Shown here: one piece after another, positions 1 through 5,364 of the stretch
Numbering within the stretch: the stretch's first letter is position 1
Layout: each line of letters opens with the position of its first letter
NCBI GenBank assembly: GCA_001797745.1
Contig: MGQF01000072.1
Span: 1-6,504 of the forward strand
Length of the DNA stretch: 6,504 bases
Direction: 5' to 3'
Source: Deltaproteobacteria bacterium RBG_13_52_11
GTDB taxonomy: Bacteria > Desulfobacterota > B13-G15 > RBG-16-54-18
The notes under the pieces: generated by a model
The model's input: only the letters and a program-made list of their open reading frames with translations
What the model was told of the DNA's origin: nothing
Database searches by the model: none
Translations under genes and position numbers: made by a program

Positions 1-330
<330 letters not shown>

Positions 331-332
<2 letters not shown>

Positions 333-391
333 GATCTTTTAAAAACTCAGGAATTCACTAAGGTTCTCGCTATTCAGTTTTCAAAGATCAA
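331..391 (-). repeat. Imperfect inverted repeat joining boxA to the 16S 5' end
   Basis: On the plus strand TTGATCTTT (331-339) is perfectly complementary to AAAGATCAA (383-391). After one mismatch, AAAA (341-344) pairs with TTTT (378-381), and CT with AG beyond a one-base bulge. In the precursor RNA this would fold the boxA segment against the first nucleotides of the mature 16S. Leader contacts with the 5' end of 16S during early ribosome assembly are known in E. coli; whether this stem is such a contact is inference. Confidence 0.55.
378..390 (-). promoter_or_regulatory. boxA-like antitermination element in the rRNA leader
   Basis: The minus-strand leader contains TGATCTTTGAAAA followed by CTGAATAG, about 45 nt upstream of the mature 16S. 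This resembles the rRNA boxA of Bacillus (TGTTCTTTGAAAACT) and E. coli (TGCTCTTTAACA), which NusB/S10 bind to prevent Rho termination of untranslated rRNA. The placement in the leader after both promoters is as expected. The call rests on motif similarity only. Confidence 0.6.
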
Positions 392-408
392 TTTTTAGGC
401 GAACCTAT

Positions 409-436
409 ATTATAAATCTTTCCTTCAAATTGTCAA
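409..436 (-). promoter_or_regulatory. rRNA promoter P2 (perfect sigma70 consensus)
   Basis: Reading the minus strand, the -35 TTGACA (436-431) and -10 TATAAT (414-409) are separated by 16 bp. Both hexamers match the sigma70 consensus at all six positions. Transcription would start around 400-405, leaving a ~70-nt leader before the 16S. The bases just upstream (CCTAAAAA) are A-rich and may act as a partial UP element. Confidence 0.85.
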
Positions 437-440
437 GGGA

Positions 441-462
441 TTTTTAGGTTAATGCCTAAAAA
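441..462. repeat. 8-bp perfect inverted repeat between the two rRNA promoters
   Basis: TTTTTAGG (441-448) and CCTAAAAA (455-462) are perfect complements around a 6-nt loop. The repeat lies downstream of the P1 start and just upstream of the P2 -35 box. The arm TTTTTAGGC recurs at 392-400 in the leader, so the copy at 454-462 could pair with either. Role unknown: it could be an operator, a weak AT-rich hairpin or part of the P2 upstream element. Confidence 0.5.
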
Positions 463-490
463 GGTAAACTTTATCAAAAGATCTAGTCTA

Positions 491-519
491 ATTATACCTG
501 TTGAACGCCTTGCTGTCAA
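491..519 (-). promoter_or_regulatory. rRNA promoter P1 (perfect sigma70 consensus)
   Basis: On the minus strand TTGACA (519-514) and TATAAT (496-491) are separated by the ideal 17 bp. The predicted start is an A near 484, about 80 bp upstream of the P2 start. Tandem P1/P2 promoters are typical of rRNA operons, and both pointing at the 16S supports the call. The -10 is followed by AT-rich TAGACTAG rather than a GC-rich discriminator of the kind linked to stringent control in E. coli. Confidence 0.85.
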
Positions 520-664
520 GGAAAATCTCACAATCCCCGCCTGAGTAGACGCCCTATCCGTCATTGACCCCATAGTGATAAGAAACAAACCATCATTTTT
601 TGTAATATATTTATACTAAATATTGCTATTATTATGAACATCACGCGGACAAAGAAATTTTCCC

Positions 665-693
665 TTTAAAAATCTACTGTTTCCTGCTATAGT
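665..693 (+). promoter_or_regulatory. Probable tRNA operon promoter with extended -10
   Basis: TATAGT (688-693) is preceded by TG one base upstream (TGC-TATAGT, an extended -10). At a 17-bp spacing there is a weak -35, TTTAAA (665-670). Start of transcription would be about 700, only ~5 nt before tRNA-Lys at 705. This is the only reasonable plus-strand promoter seen close to the tRNAs. The rest of 520-664 is AT-rich spacer between the divergent units, and I see no gene or other clear element in it. Confidence 0.5.
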
Positions 694-704
694 CCGTCCC
701 AACA

Positions 705-780
705 GGGCCGTTAACTCAGGTGGCAGAGTATCTGCCTTTTAAGCAGAGAGTCGCTGGTTCGAATCCAGCACGGCCCACCA
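705..780 (+). tRNA. tRNA-Lys (anticodon UUU)
   Basis: A full cloverleaf is visible. The acceptor arms are GGGCCGT (705-711) and ACGGCCC (770-776), with discriminator A and an encoded CCA (778-780). The anticodon stem TCTGC/GCAGA flanks loop CTTTTAA with anticodon TTT at 738-740. The T arm is GCTGG-TTCGAAT-CCAGC. It is the first gene of a short plus-strand tRNA unit running divergently from the rRNA operon. Confidence 0.97.
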
Positions 781-784
781 TGCC

Positions 785-845
785 AATGCGGAACTAGAGA
801 ACGCAACGATAGGTATTCCGCAATCAACTTTCCGAATTCCGCATT
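785..845 (+). repeat. Inverted repeat in the spacer between the two tRNAs
   Basis: AATGCGGAA (785-793) is a perfect 9-bp complement of TTCCGCATT (837-845). A second partner, TTCCGCA (816-822), can pair with the same left arm (7 bp). The spacer between tRNA-Lys and tRNA-Glu could therefore fold into a stem that brackets most of it, a plausible substrate for endonucleolytic cutting of the tRNA precursor. Function is inferred. Confidence 0.55.
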
Positions 846-851
846 TGAAGA

Positions 852-928
852 GTCCCCATCGTCTAGCTGGCCCAGGACACCGGCCTTTCACGCCGGCAAC
901 AGGGGTTCGAATCCCCTTGGGGACGCCA
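852..928 (+). tRNA. tRNA-Glu (anticodon UUC)
   Basis: Acceptor arms GTCCCCA (852-858) and TGGGGAC (918-924), discriminator G and encoded CCA (926-928). The anticodon stem CCGGC/GCCGG encloses CTTTCAC with anticodon TTC at 887-889. The T arm is AGGGG-TTCGAAT-CCCCT. It lies 71 bp after tRNA-Lys, in the same orientation and before the terminator at 944-970, so the two are probably one transcript. Confidence 0.97.
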
Positions 929-943
929 AGCTTTTTAAGAGTG

Positions 944-970
944 GAGGCGGGTCAACCGCCTCTTTCTGTA
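944..970 (+). terminator. Rho-independent terminator of the tRNA unit
   Basis: GAGGCGG (944-950), loop GTCAA, CCGCCTC (956-962): a 7-bp GC-rich perfect stem, followed by TTTCTGTA. It starts 15 nt after the CCA of tRNA-Glu. The U tract is short and interrupted, so read-through into the J-protein gene 40 bp further on is possible. Confidence 0.7.
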
Positions 971-1010
971 TTATAAGAACCTTGTTTTCACAACTGAAAG
1001 GGATTACACC

Positions 1011-1847
1011 ATGACGGCACAGGAAGATTATTACCAGGTTGTGGGCGTTGAAACCACCGCAACCCAGCAGGAGATCAAAATCGCATATCGGAAACTGGCC
1101 CTCCAGTACCATCCCGACAGAAACAGAGACAATCCGGATGCCGCCGACACAATGAAGAAGATCAACGAAGCCTACGCCGTCCTCTCTGACCCCGCAAAGA
1201 GACGATACTATGATGCCCTCAGGCAGCAGTACGGGCCCTCTGCCTATGATCGGTTCAGGCAGAGCTACTCAGAACAGGACATCTTCCGGGGGTCGGACGT
1301 CAACCAGATTTTTGAAGAGTTGGCCCGGGCATTTGGGTTCAGCAATTCGGCCCAGGTATTCAGTCAAATGTATGGTTCAGGATACCGGTCTTTTGAGTTC
1401 CGCAGACCGGGATTTTCCGCCAGAGGGTTTGTCTATACAGCTCCCTTCGGCTGGGGAACGCCTCACAAGGAGACCTATCAGGCCGAAGCCCCTACGCCCT
1501 CTCAATCGCTTTTAGGCGGTGTGCTGGGAAAAGCAGCCAAGTACTTCCTGAAAAAGATGTGGGGGGTAGAACTCCCGGAGCGCGGTAGGGATTGGACCGA
1601 TGTAATTACCCTTTCGCCCCAGCAGGCCCAGGATGGGGGAGGAATCCCCTACTTTCACCGAAAAAAGTCACGACAGCTGTCTGTCAATATTCCTTCAGGG
1701 ATACGAGATGGCCAGCAGATGCGATTACAAGGCATGGGAGCCGAGGGAAAAGGCGGAGGAGAATCGGGAGACCTCTATCTCACGGTACGCATGAGGGAAC
1801 CCATGGCCGACAAGATCAGAAATGCCCTCAAAGATATTTTAAAATAG
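1011..1847 (+). CDS. J-domain co-chaperone, zinc-finger-less, single C-terminal domain
   Basis: This 278-residue cytoplasmic protein should stimulate the ATPase of a DnaK-type Hsp70 and hand it substrate. Residues ~5-70 form a J domain with the essential HPD at 34-36 (YHPDRN) and the helix-IV-like segment DPAKRRYYD. Residues ~71-165 are a linker rich in F, Y and G. Residues ~192-263 resemble DnaJ C-terminal domain I, ending in IPSGIRDGQQMRLQGMG and GDLYLTVRMRE. There is no CXXCXGXG zinc finger, so it is not canonical DnaJ. The second C-terminal domain and dimerisation tail of CbpA/DnaJ-type proteins are absent, making it shorter than the usual ~300-380 residues. The ATG at 1011 follows AAAGGGA (997-1003) at 7 nt. 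It sits downstream of the tRNA terminator and converges on the larA-like gene. The client or specific role cannot be told. Confidence 0.9.
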   Translation: MTAQEDYYQVVGVETTATQQEIKIAYRKLALQYHPDRNRDNPDAADTMKKINEAYAVLSDPAKRRYYDALRQQYGPSAYDRFRQSYSEQDIFRGSDVNQIFEELARAFGFSNSAQVFSQMYGSGYRSFEFRRPGFSARGFVYTAPFGWGTPHKETYQAEAPTPSQSLLGGVLGKAAKYFLKKMWGVELPERGRDWTDVITLSPQQAQDGGGIPYFHRKKSRQLSVNIPSGIRDGQQMRLQGMGAEGKGGGESGDLYLTVRMREPMADKIRNALKDILK

Positions 1848-1878
1848 GCAACGACAAATCTCTGTTCTCACCCTGTAC

Positions 1879-1906
1879 AAAAAATGGCGAAACGCGTTAA
1901 TCCGCC
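1879..1906 (-). terminator. Probable terminator of the minus-strand por-dctP-larA operon
   Basis: On the minus strand, GGCGGA (1906-1901) pairs with TTCGCC (1891-1886), one G-U pair included, and is followed by a U-run (six A on the plus strand, 1879-1884). It lies ~58 nt past the larA stop. On the plus strand the same sequence has a mismatch and no T-run after it, so it serves the minus strand better. No separate terminator for the J-protein gene is evident in the 116-bp gap. Confidence 0.55.
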
Positions 1907-1963
1907 TTGGCTTTCCCGCGACTACATAGGCTTCTACTAGAATGAAGGATAGTAATCGTCAGC

Positions 1964-3247
1964 TTACTGTACCGCAGGGATAACGGTGCCTCCTGATGGA
2001 AAAACCGCGACATCTGCCTGGGGAAACTTCTCAGATACCCGGTCGAGAGCATCCTGAAGGGTCGCACAATAGGTGAAGCTCATCATCTTTACTTGATCCG
2101 CTGAGAGGCCCTCCGTAACATGATAGACAGAAAATTTTTCGGACTTTTCCTTATAATAAACGATCTGCATAATGTAGGAAATCCCTAACGCCTTGAGAGA
2201 GTCAGGAATATCTCCCTCAATCAATCGACGATGGAACTCACCGGCACTTTTCGACCTTCCCATTTCCTGTATCAACGGCATAATAGAACCTGCCTCTTTC
2301 TGCGGGGCAATCCAGATAATGGCCCCTCCTGACCTCGTACAGAAAGACGCCATGTCCAAGGCCTTTGTTGCCTGGACCCCTATTTCTAAAGGGAAAGCCG
2401 ATGTGATAGTCACATCAGCAAGCTTCGGAAGGGGAACCGAATAAAGGGATTGCGCAAAATGGGAGGCCTCTTTGTGTTCCGCCATGGGATCTCCTGCAAA
2501 GGCGCGGATGACCTCCTTTTTTTCATTGATGACGAGATCAAGTTTAAATGCCAATCGTGCCATGCGTCCGGCATCCACAATATCCTCAAAGAAGGGATTT
2601 CCATCCAAACGGTTTACTCTCGAGTGCCGGTGGCGCATCCAGGTAAAGTGATGGTCAGCGACTGAACGATACGAGCACACCCCGGGCATGAGAATCTTAT
2701 ATCCCCCGCCGTATCCAGCGATAGGATGAGGCATACACTCTCCAATGCCTATAATCAAATCGGCGAAGGCAACCCGCTGATTAACCTCAATCAGTGTCCC
2801 CCGATGGGTTTTGCCGATAATAACGTTGCTGGAGGCATATGGATCATGCGAGAAAATGCGGCCCTGTAAACGGGCAAAGGCCTCTTGCCCCACTTTTTTC
2901 TTCAATTGCTCCATATTGAGTATAGGGTGTGTTCCTACGGCACAGATCCCACTGATTCGTTCGTCCGGGATACCACCCCGGTTGAGTCGGTCCATCATCT
3001 CAGGTAAAGCCAGATGAGCCGGTGTCGGTCGCTGAAGATCATCGAACAATAAAACGACTTCCATTCCGGGACGTACCAGTTCCTCTATTTTTGGTGACCC
3101 AAAGGGATTGTCCAACGCCTGTTTGATTTCTTGCAGCGGGTCAGTACAGCCGCATATAGGAGGTTTGTCCTGAGCGGAGATCACGTTCCATCCCGTGGGA
3201 ATGGAAAAAGGCATCTTCTTCCCTTCGTAATTGACATAGATGCTCAT
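1964..3247 (-). CDS. larA: LarA/DUF2088-family nickel-pincer-type racemase (lactate racemase homologue)
   Basis: This 427-residue protein matches the LarA family in length and layout. LarA uses a nickel-pincer nucleotide bound to a lysine to racemise alpha-hydroxy acids by hydride transfer. Residues corresponding to the known LarA active site are visible: D70 and R73 in DDLQRP, H107 in GTHP, H174 in MPHPIAG, K184 in GGYKILMPG, H199/H200 in ADHH and K295 in TKALD. The K184-to-H200 spacing equals that of Lactiplantibacillus plantarum LarA as I recall it. This suggests a working enzyme rather than a decayed homologue. The substrate is uncertain, because relatives act on lactate, malate and other 2-hydroxy acids. 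No signal peptide is seen, so it is cytoplasmic. ATG at 3247 follows GGAGGG (3258-3253) at 5 nt. It is last in the operon after dctP. No larB, larC or larE cofactor gene is nearby. Confidence 0.85.
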   Translation of the reverse strand: MSIYVNYEGKKMPFSIPTGWNVISAQDKPPICGCTDPLQEIKQALDNPFGSPKIEELVRPGMEVVLLFDDLQRPTPAHLALPEMMDRLNRGGIPDERISGICAVGTHPILNMEQLKKKVGQEAFARLQGRIFSHDPYASSNVIIGKTHRGTLIEVNQRVAFADLIIGIGECMPHPIAGYGGGYKILMPGVCSYRSVADHHFTWMRHRHSRVNRLDGNPFFEDIVDAGRMARLAFKLDLVINEKKEVIRAFAGDPMAEHKEASHFAQSLYSVPLPKLADVTITSAFPLEIGVQATKALDMASFCTRSGGAIIWIAPQKEAGSIMPLIQEMGRSKSAGEFHRRLIEGDIPDSLKALGISYIMQIVYYKEKSEKFSVYHVTEGLSADQVKMMSFTYCATLQDALDRVSEKFPQADVAVFPSGGTVIPAVQ

Positions 3248-3305
3248 CTACACCCTCCGTTCATTAAAGGCCTTTTTCTAAGGGCATCTCCCCTTATCAG
3301 GTATT

Positions 3306-3345
3306 TGGGTTAATCAGGGGATGACGACATCCCCTGATTAACCCA
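3306..3345 (-). repeat. 18-bp perfect hairpin between dctP and larA
   Basis: The arms at 3306-3323 and 3328-3345 are perfectly complementary over 18 bp around the 4-nt loop ACGA. It starts 15 nt after the dctP stop. Beyond the stem on the minus strand the sequence is AAATACC, so there is no U-run and it is not a standard terminator. The likely role is to protect the 3' end of the dctP message, or to attenuate, so that the binding protein is made in excess over the downstream enzyme. That role is inferred from position. Confidence 0.75.
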
Positions 3346-3360
3346 CGGGAGCATGTTCTA

Positions 3361-4377
3361 CTACTTTGTGAGCAACTTTTTCAATTCAGCCCCTACTTGG
3401 GGATTCTTTTTGGTAATTTCCTCCCAGGCGGGATCATATGCCGCTTTGATGAATTTCGCCGCTTCCTGTGGTGATAACTCGATGACCTTAAGACCTTCCT
3501 TCTCAAGGGCGGGAAGATCTTCCTGCGCCAGGGTTGCAAAGGTCGCTGTGGCCTTCTTTTCAGCCTCCACCGCCGCCTCTGTCATCAAATCTCTCAACTT
3601 TTGGGGCAGCTTATTCCAGGTCTTTAAGTTAACGAGCAAGGGGTTCGGGACACGGTAAAATCCAGGGTTAACCATGTATTTGGTCAGCTTCTGCCAACCC
3701 CAATCGCGGATACCCATAGCTGGCCAGCAGTAGCCATCGACGACACCCCTTTCGAGACCTGCATAAACCTCGGTAGGTGGGATAACGACAGGATTGCCAC
3801 CGAGGGCCTTGATTACCTGCAAGTACATAGGGGATACGCGTATATTGAGCCCCTTAAGATCCGCTTTTTTTATCTTTTTTTTGCCGAGATAGAGGTGAAA
3901 TTTGACGTCCAAACCAAGCCGTGCGAGGTAATAAATCCCCACCTTCTCGTGGAGGCCATTAAGATAGGCCCAGGCACCTCTCTCCCTCTCTTCCGATGCC
4001 GTAAATGAAGACAATTTGACGGCATCGACCTCGGGCAGAACGGATGTGTAATAAGCGGTTGTTGTAAAACACATGTCAACGAGACCGTTTTGCAGGGCTT
4101 GTACCTGGTCCATGGTCTTGACGGCCTCTGGCCCTCCCACATAGTTTATCTTCAGTGCTCCAGGGGCCTTTTCCGCCACTTTCTTTTCCAGTATTTCCAC
4201 AAAGATGAAAAAAGCTTTGTTGTCCGTCGTCGGCTTGGGCCACGCCGTTACCGCTTTGAGGACATACGTGTCTGCCCCCCTGGCCATATCAGGCTGAGCA
4301 AGCGAAACAAGGAACACAAAGATCACCGCAGAGACCAACGTTACTACCTGAAATAATAAACGTACTCTCTTATCCAT
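3361..4377 (-). CDS. dctP: TRAP transporter solute-binding protein, DctP family
   Basis: This is a periplasmic binding protein of 338 residues that would capture a carboxylate and deliver it to TRAP membrane subunits. Residues 1-~35 are a Sec signal peptide: MDKRVR, a hydrophobic core, then MARGA before DTYVLKAVTAW. The family signature is KADLKGLNIR with R180, the position of the ligand-carboxylate arginine, followed by ALGGNPVVIPPTEVYAGLERGVVDG (residues 191-215) and VNLKTWNKLP. Start 4377 is chosen because AAGGAGGG (4392-4385) lies 7 nt upstream and the signal peptide then begins correctly; an in-frame ATG at 4428 would add 17 residues. The gene lies 108 bp after porB and 113 bp before larA. 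DctQ and DctM are not adjacent, so it is an orphan here. The ligand is not readable from sequence; context favours lactate, pyruvate or another hydroxy/oxo acid. Confidence 0.9.
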   Translation of the reverse strand: MDKRVRLLFQVVTLVSAVIFVFLVSLAQPDMARGADTYVLKAVTAWPKPTTDNKAFFIFVEILEKKVAEKAPGALKINYVGGPEAVKTMDQVQALQNGLVDMCFTTTAYYTSVLPEVDAVKLSSFTASEERERGAWAYLNGLHEKVGIYYLARLGLDVKFHLYLGKKKIKKADLKGLNIRVSPMYLQVIKALGGNPVVIPPTEVYAGLERGVVDGYCWPAMGIRDWGWQKLTKYMVNPGFYRVPNPLLVNLKTWNKLPQKLRDLMTEAAVEAEKKATATFATLAQEDLPALEKEGLKVIELSPQEAAKFIKAAYDPAWEEITKKNPQVGAELKKLLTK

Positions 4378-4467
4378 CGTCTTACCCTCCTTATAGTTTT
4401 TACCGTTTGTAGCTGGACCGACAACCATATAATCCTTTTCCCTCCTCTCTTCCCTCCTTTCTTTTTT
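4378..4467 (-). promoter_or_regulatory. Purine-rich dctP leader with three Shine-Dalgarno cores
   Basis: The message upstream of dctP has an unbroken 35-nt purine run (4467-4433 on the minus strand) carrying two GGAGGG cores (4457-4452 and 4445-4440). The working site AAGGAGGG follows at 4392-4385, 7 nt before the start. The first two cores sit 23 and 11 nt before an in-frame ATG at 4428. They could be ribosome standby sites or serve the alternative start. No clear sigma70 promoter is seen in the 108-bp gap. Confidence 0.5.
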
Positions 4468-4485
4468 ATTTGCATTCTATGCCGT

Positions 4486-5364
4486 TCAACGAGCCTGCCC
4501 GGCGGCCTTCCCCTGGAGGAGGGCCCAGGCACGGTCCGTTTCAGCCTGTATGGCCTCGATATGCTCTTTTTTAAGGTGCCTATAACGCCCCTGCAACATC
4601 AAATATTTCTCTACAGGCAAATTGCGCGAAACATGGTTTATGGTGAATTTCAACCCATCCTCTATTTCATAGAGAGGGAAGACATTGGTCTCCACCGACA
4701 ACATGGCCACCTTGACGGCCATGTCTTCGCCGATCCTCCATCCGGTGTTACATGGTGAAAGCATGTGGATGAACCGTGTACCCGTAAGCTTCTTGGCCTT
4801 TTGGATTTTTGCCGTCAGGTCTTCGGGAAAGGCGATAGAGGCTGTCGCCGCGTAAGGCATACGGTGCGCCGCCATAATCTCCATGATCTGTTTTTTCCGA
4901 CGGGTGTTCCCGGTAGGAGTTGTACCGGTCCATGTATAGCGCGGTGTGGCAGAGGAGACCTGAATGCCGGTATTCATGTAGGCCTCATTATCCATGCAGA
5001 CATAGATAAAGTCCTCGTTCCGATCCGCCGCACCGGACAGGGATTGGAGGCCGATGTCGAAGGTGCCCCCGTCTCCTGCAAAGGCGAGGACGTGGATGTC
5101 TTTTTTGCCCAGGGCCTTAAGGGCCGCCGAAATACCTGCTGCAGTAGGTGCGGCAATCTCAAAGGCGGAATGAAAGGCGGGAACCCCGAGGGCCGCATAG
5201 GGAAAGGGCCCTGAAGTCACGGCAACGCAGGAAGGCACAACGACCACGACTGTTCTCGGACCCATGGCTCGGAGGACCATGCGCATGCCGAGGGCTAAGC
5301 CACAGCCGGCGCATGCCATGGAGCCTGAACGAAGGATTTCAACTGGACGTGTCGTCTGTGGCAT
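4486..5364 (-). CDS. porB: 2-oxoacid (pyruvate):ferredoxin oxidoreductase, beta subunit
   Basis: This is the thiamine-diphosphate-binding subunit of the cytoplasmic enzyme that converts a 2-oxoacid plus CoA to acyl-CoA, CO2 and reduced ferredoxin. In 292 residues it shows the proximal [4Fe-4S] ligand set expected for PorB: C18 and C21 in ACAGCG, C46 in PSCVAV and C205 in SPCNTGW. The ThDP/Mg motif runs GDGGTFDIG (97-105) through DNEAYMNTGIQ (125-135). The start at 5364 has GGAGGA (5378-5373) 8 nt upstream. An ATG at 5424 in the same frame would add an arginine-rich stretch that overlaps porA and lacks family resemblance. The gene overlaps the end of porA by 26 bp, implying translational coupling. 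Pyruvate is the default substrate; 2-oxoisovalerate or another 2-oxoacid cannot be excluded. Confidence 0.93.
   Translation of the reverse strand: MPQTTRPVEILRSGSMACAGCGLALGMRMVLRAMGPRTVVVVVPSCVAVTSGPFPYAALGVPAFHSAFEIAAPTAAGISAALKALGKKDIHVLAFAGDGGTFDIGLQSLSGAADRNEDFIYVCMDNEAYMNTGIQVSSATPRYTWTGTTPTGNTRRKKQIMEIMAAHRMPYAATASIAFPEDLTAKIQKAKKLTGTRFIHMLSPCNTGWRIGEDMAVKVAMLSVETNVFPLYEIEDGLKFTINHVSRNLPVEKYLMLQGRYRHLKKEHIEAIQAETDRAWALLQGKAAGQAR

Noticed and set aside
541..664. AT-rich spacer searched for a small gene, CRISPR repeat or mobile-element end.
   Set aside because: No direct repeats, no terminal inverted repeats and no start with a ribosome binding site were found; it looks like plain intergenic DNA between divergent units.
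888..1112. 74-codon open frame on the minus strand.
   Set aside because: It is antisense to tRNA-Glu, the terminator and the J-protein start, with no family resemblance.
3306..3345. Reading the dctP-larA hairpin as a rho-independent terminator.
   Set aside because: No U-run follows the stem on the minus strand, and larA follows with its own strong ribosome binding site.
4765..5214. 149-codon open frame on the plus strand, the longest frame opposite porB.
   Set aside because: It is fully antisense to porB, whose iron-sulfur and ThDP motifs are intact; the Arg/Gly/Cys-rich product looks like a shadow frame.
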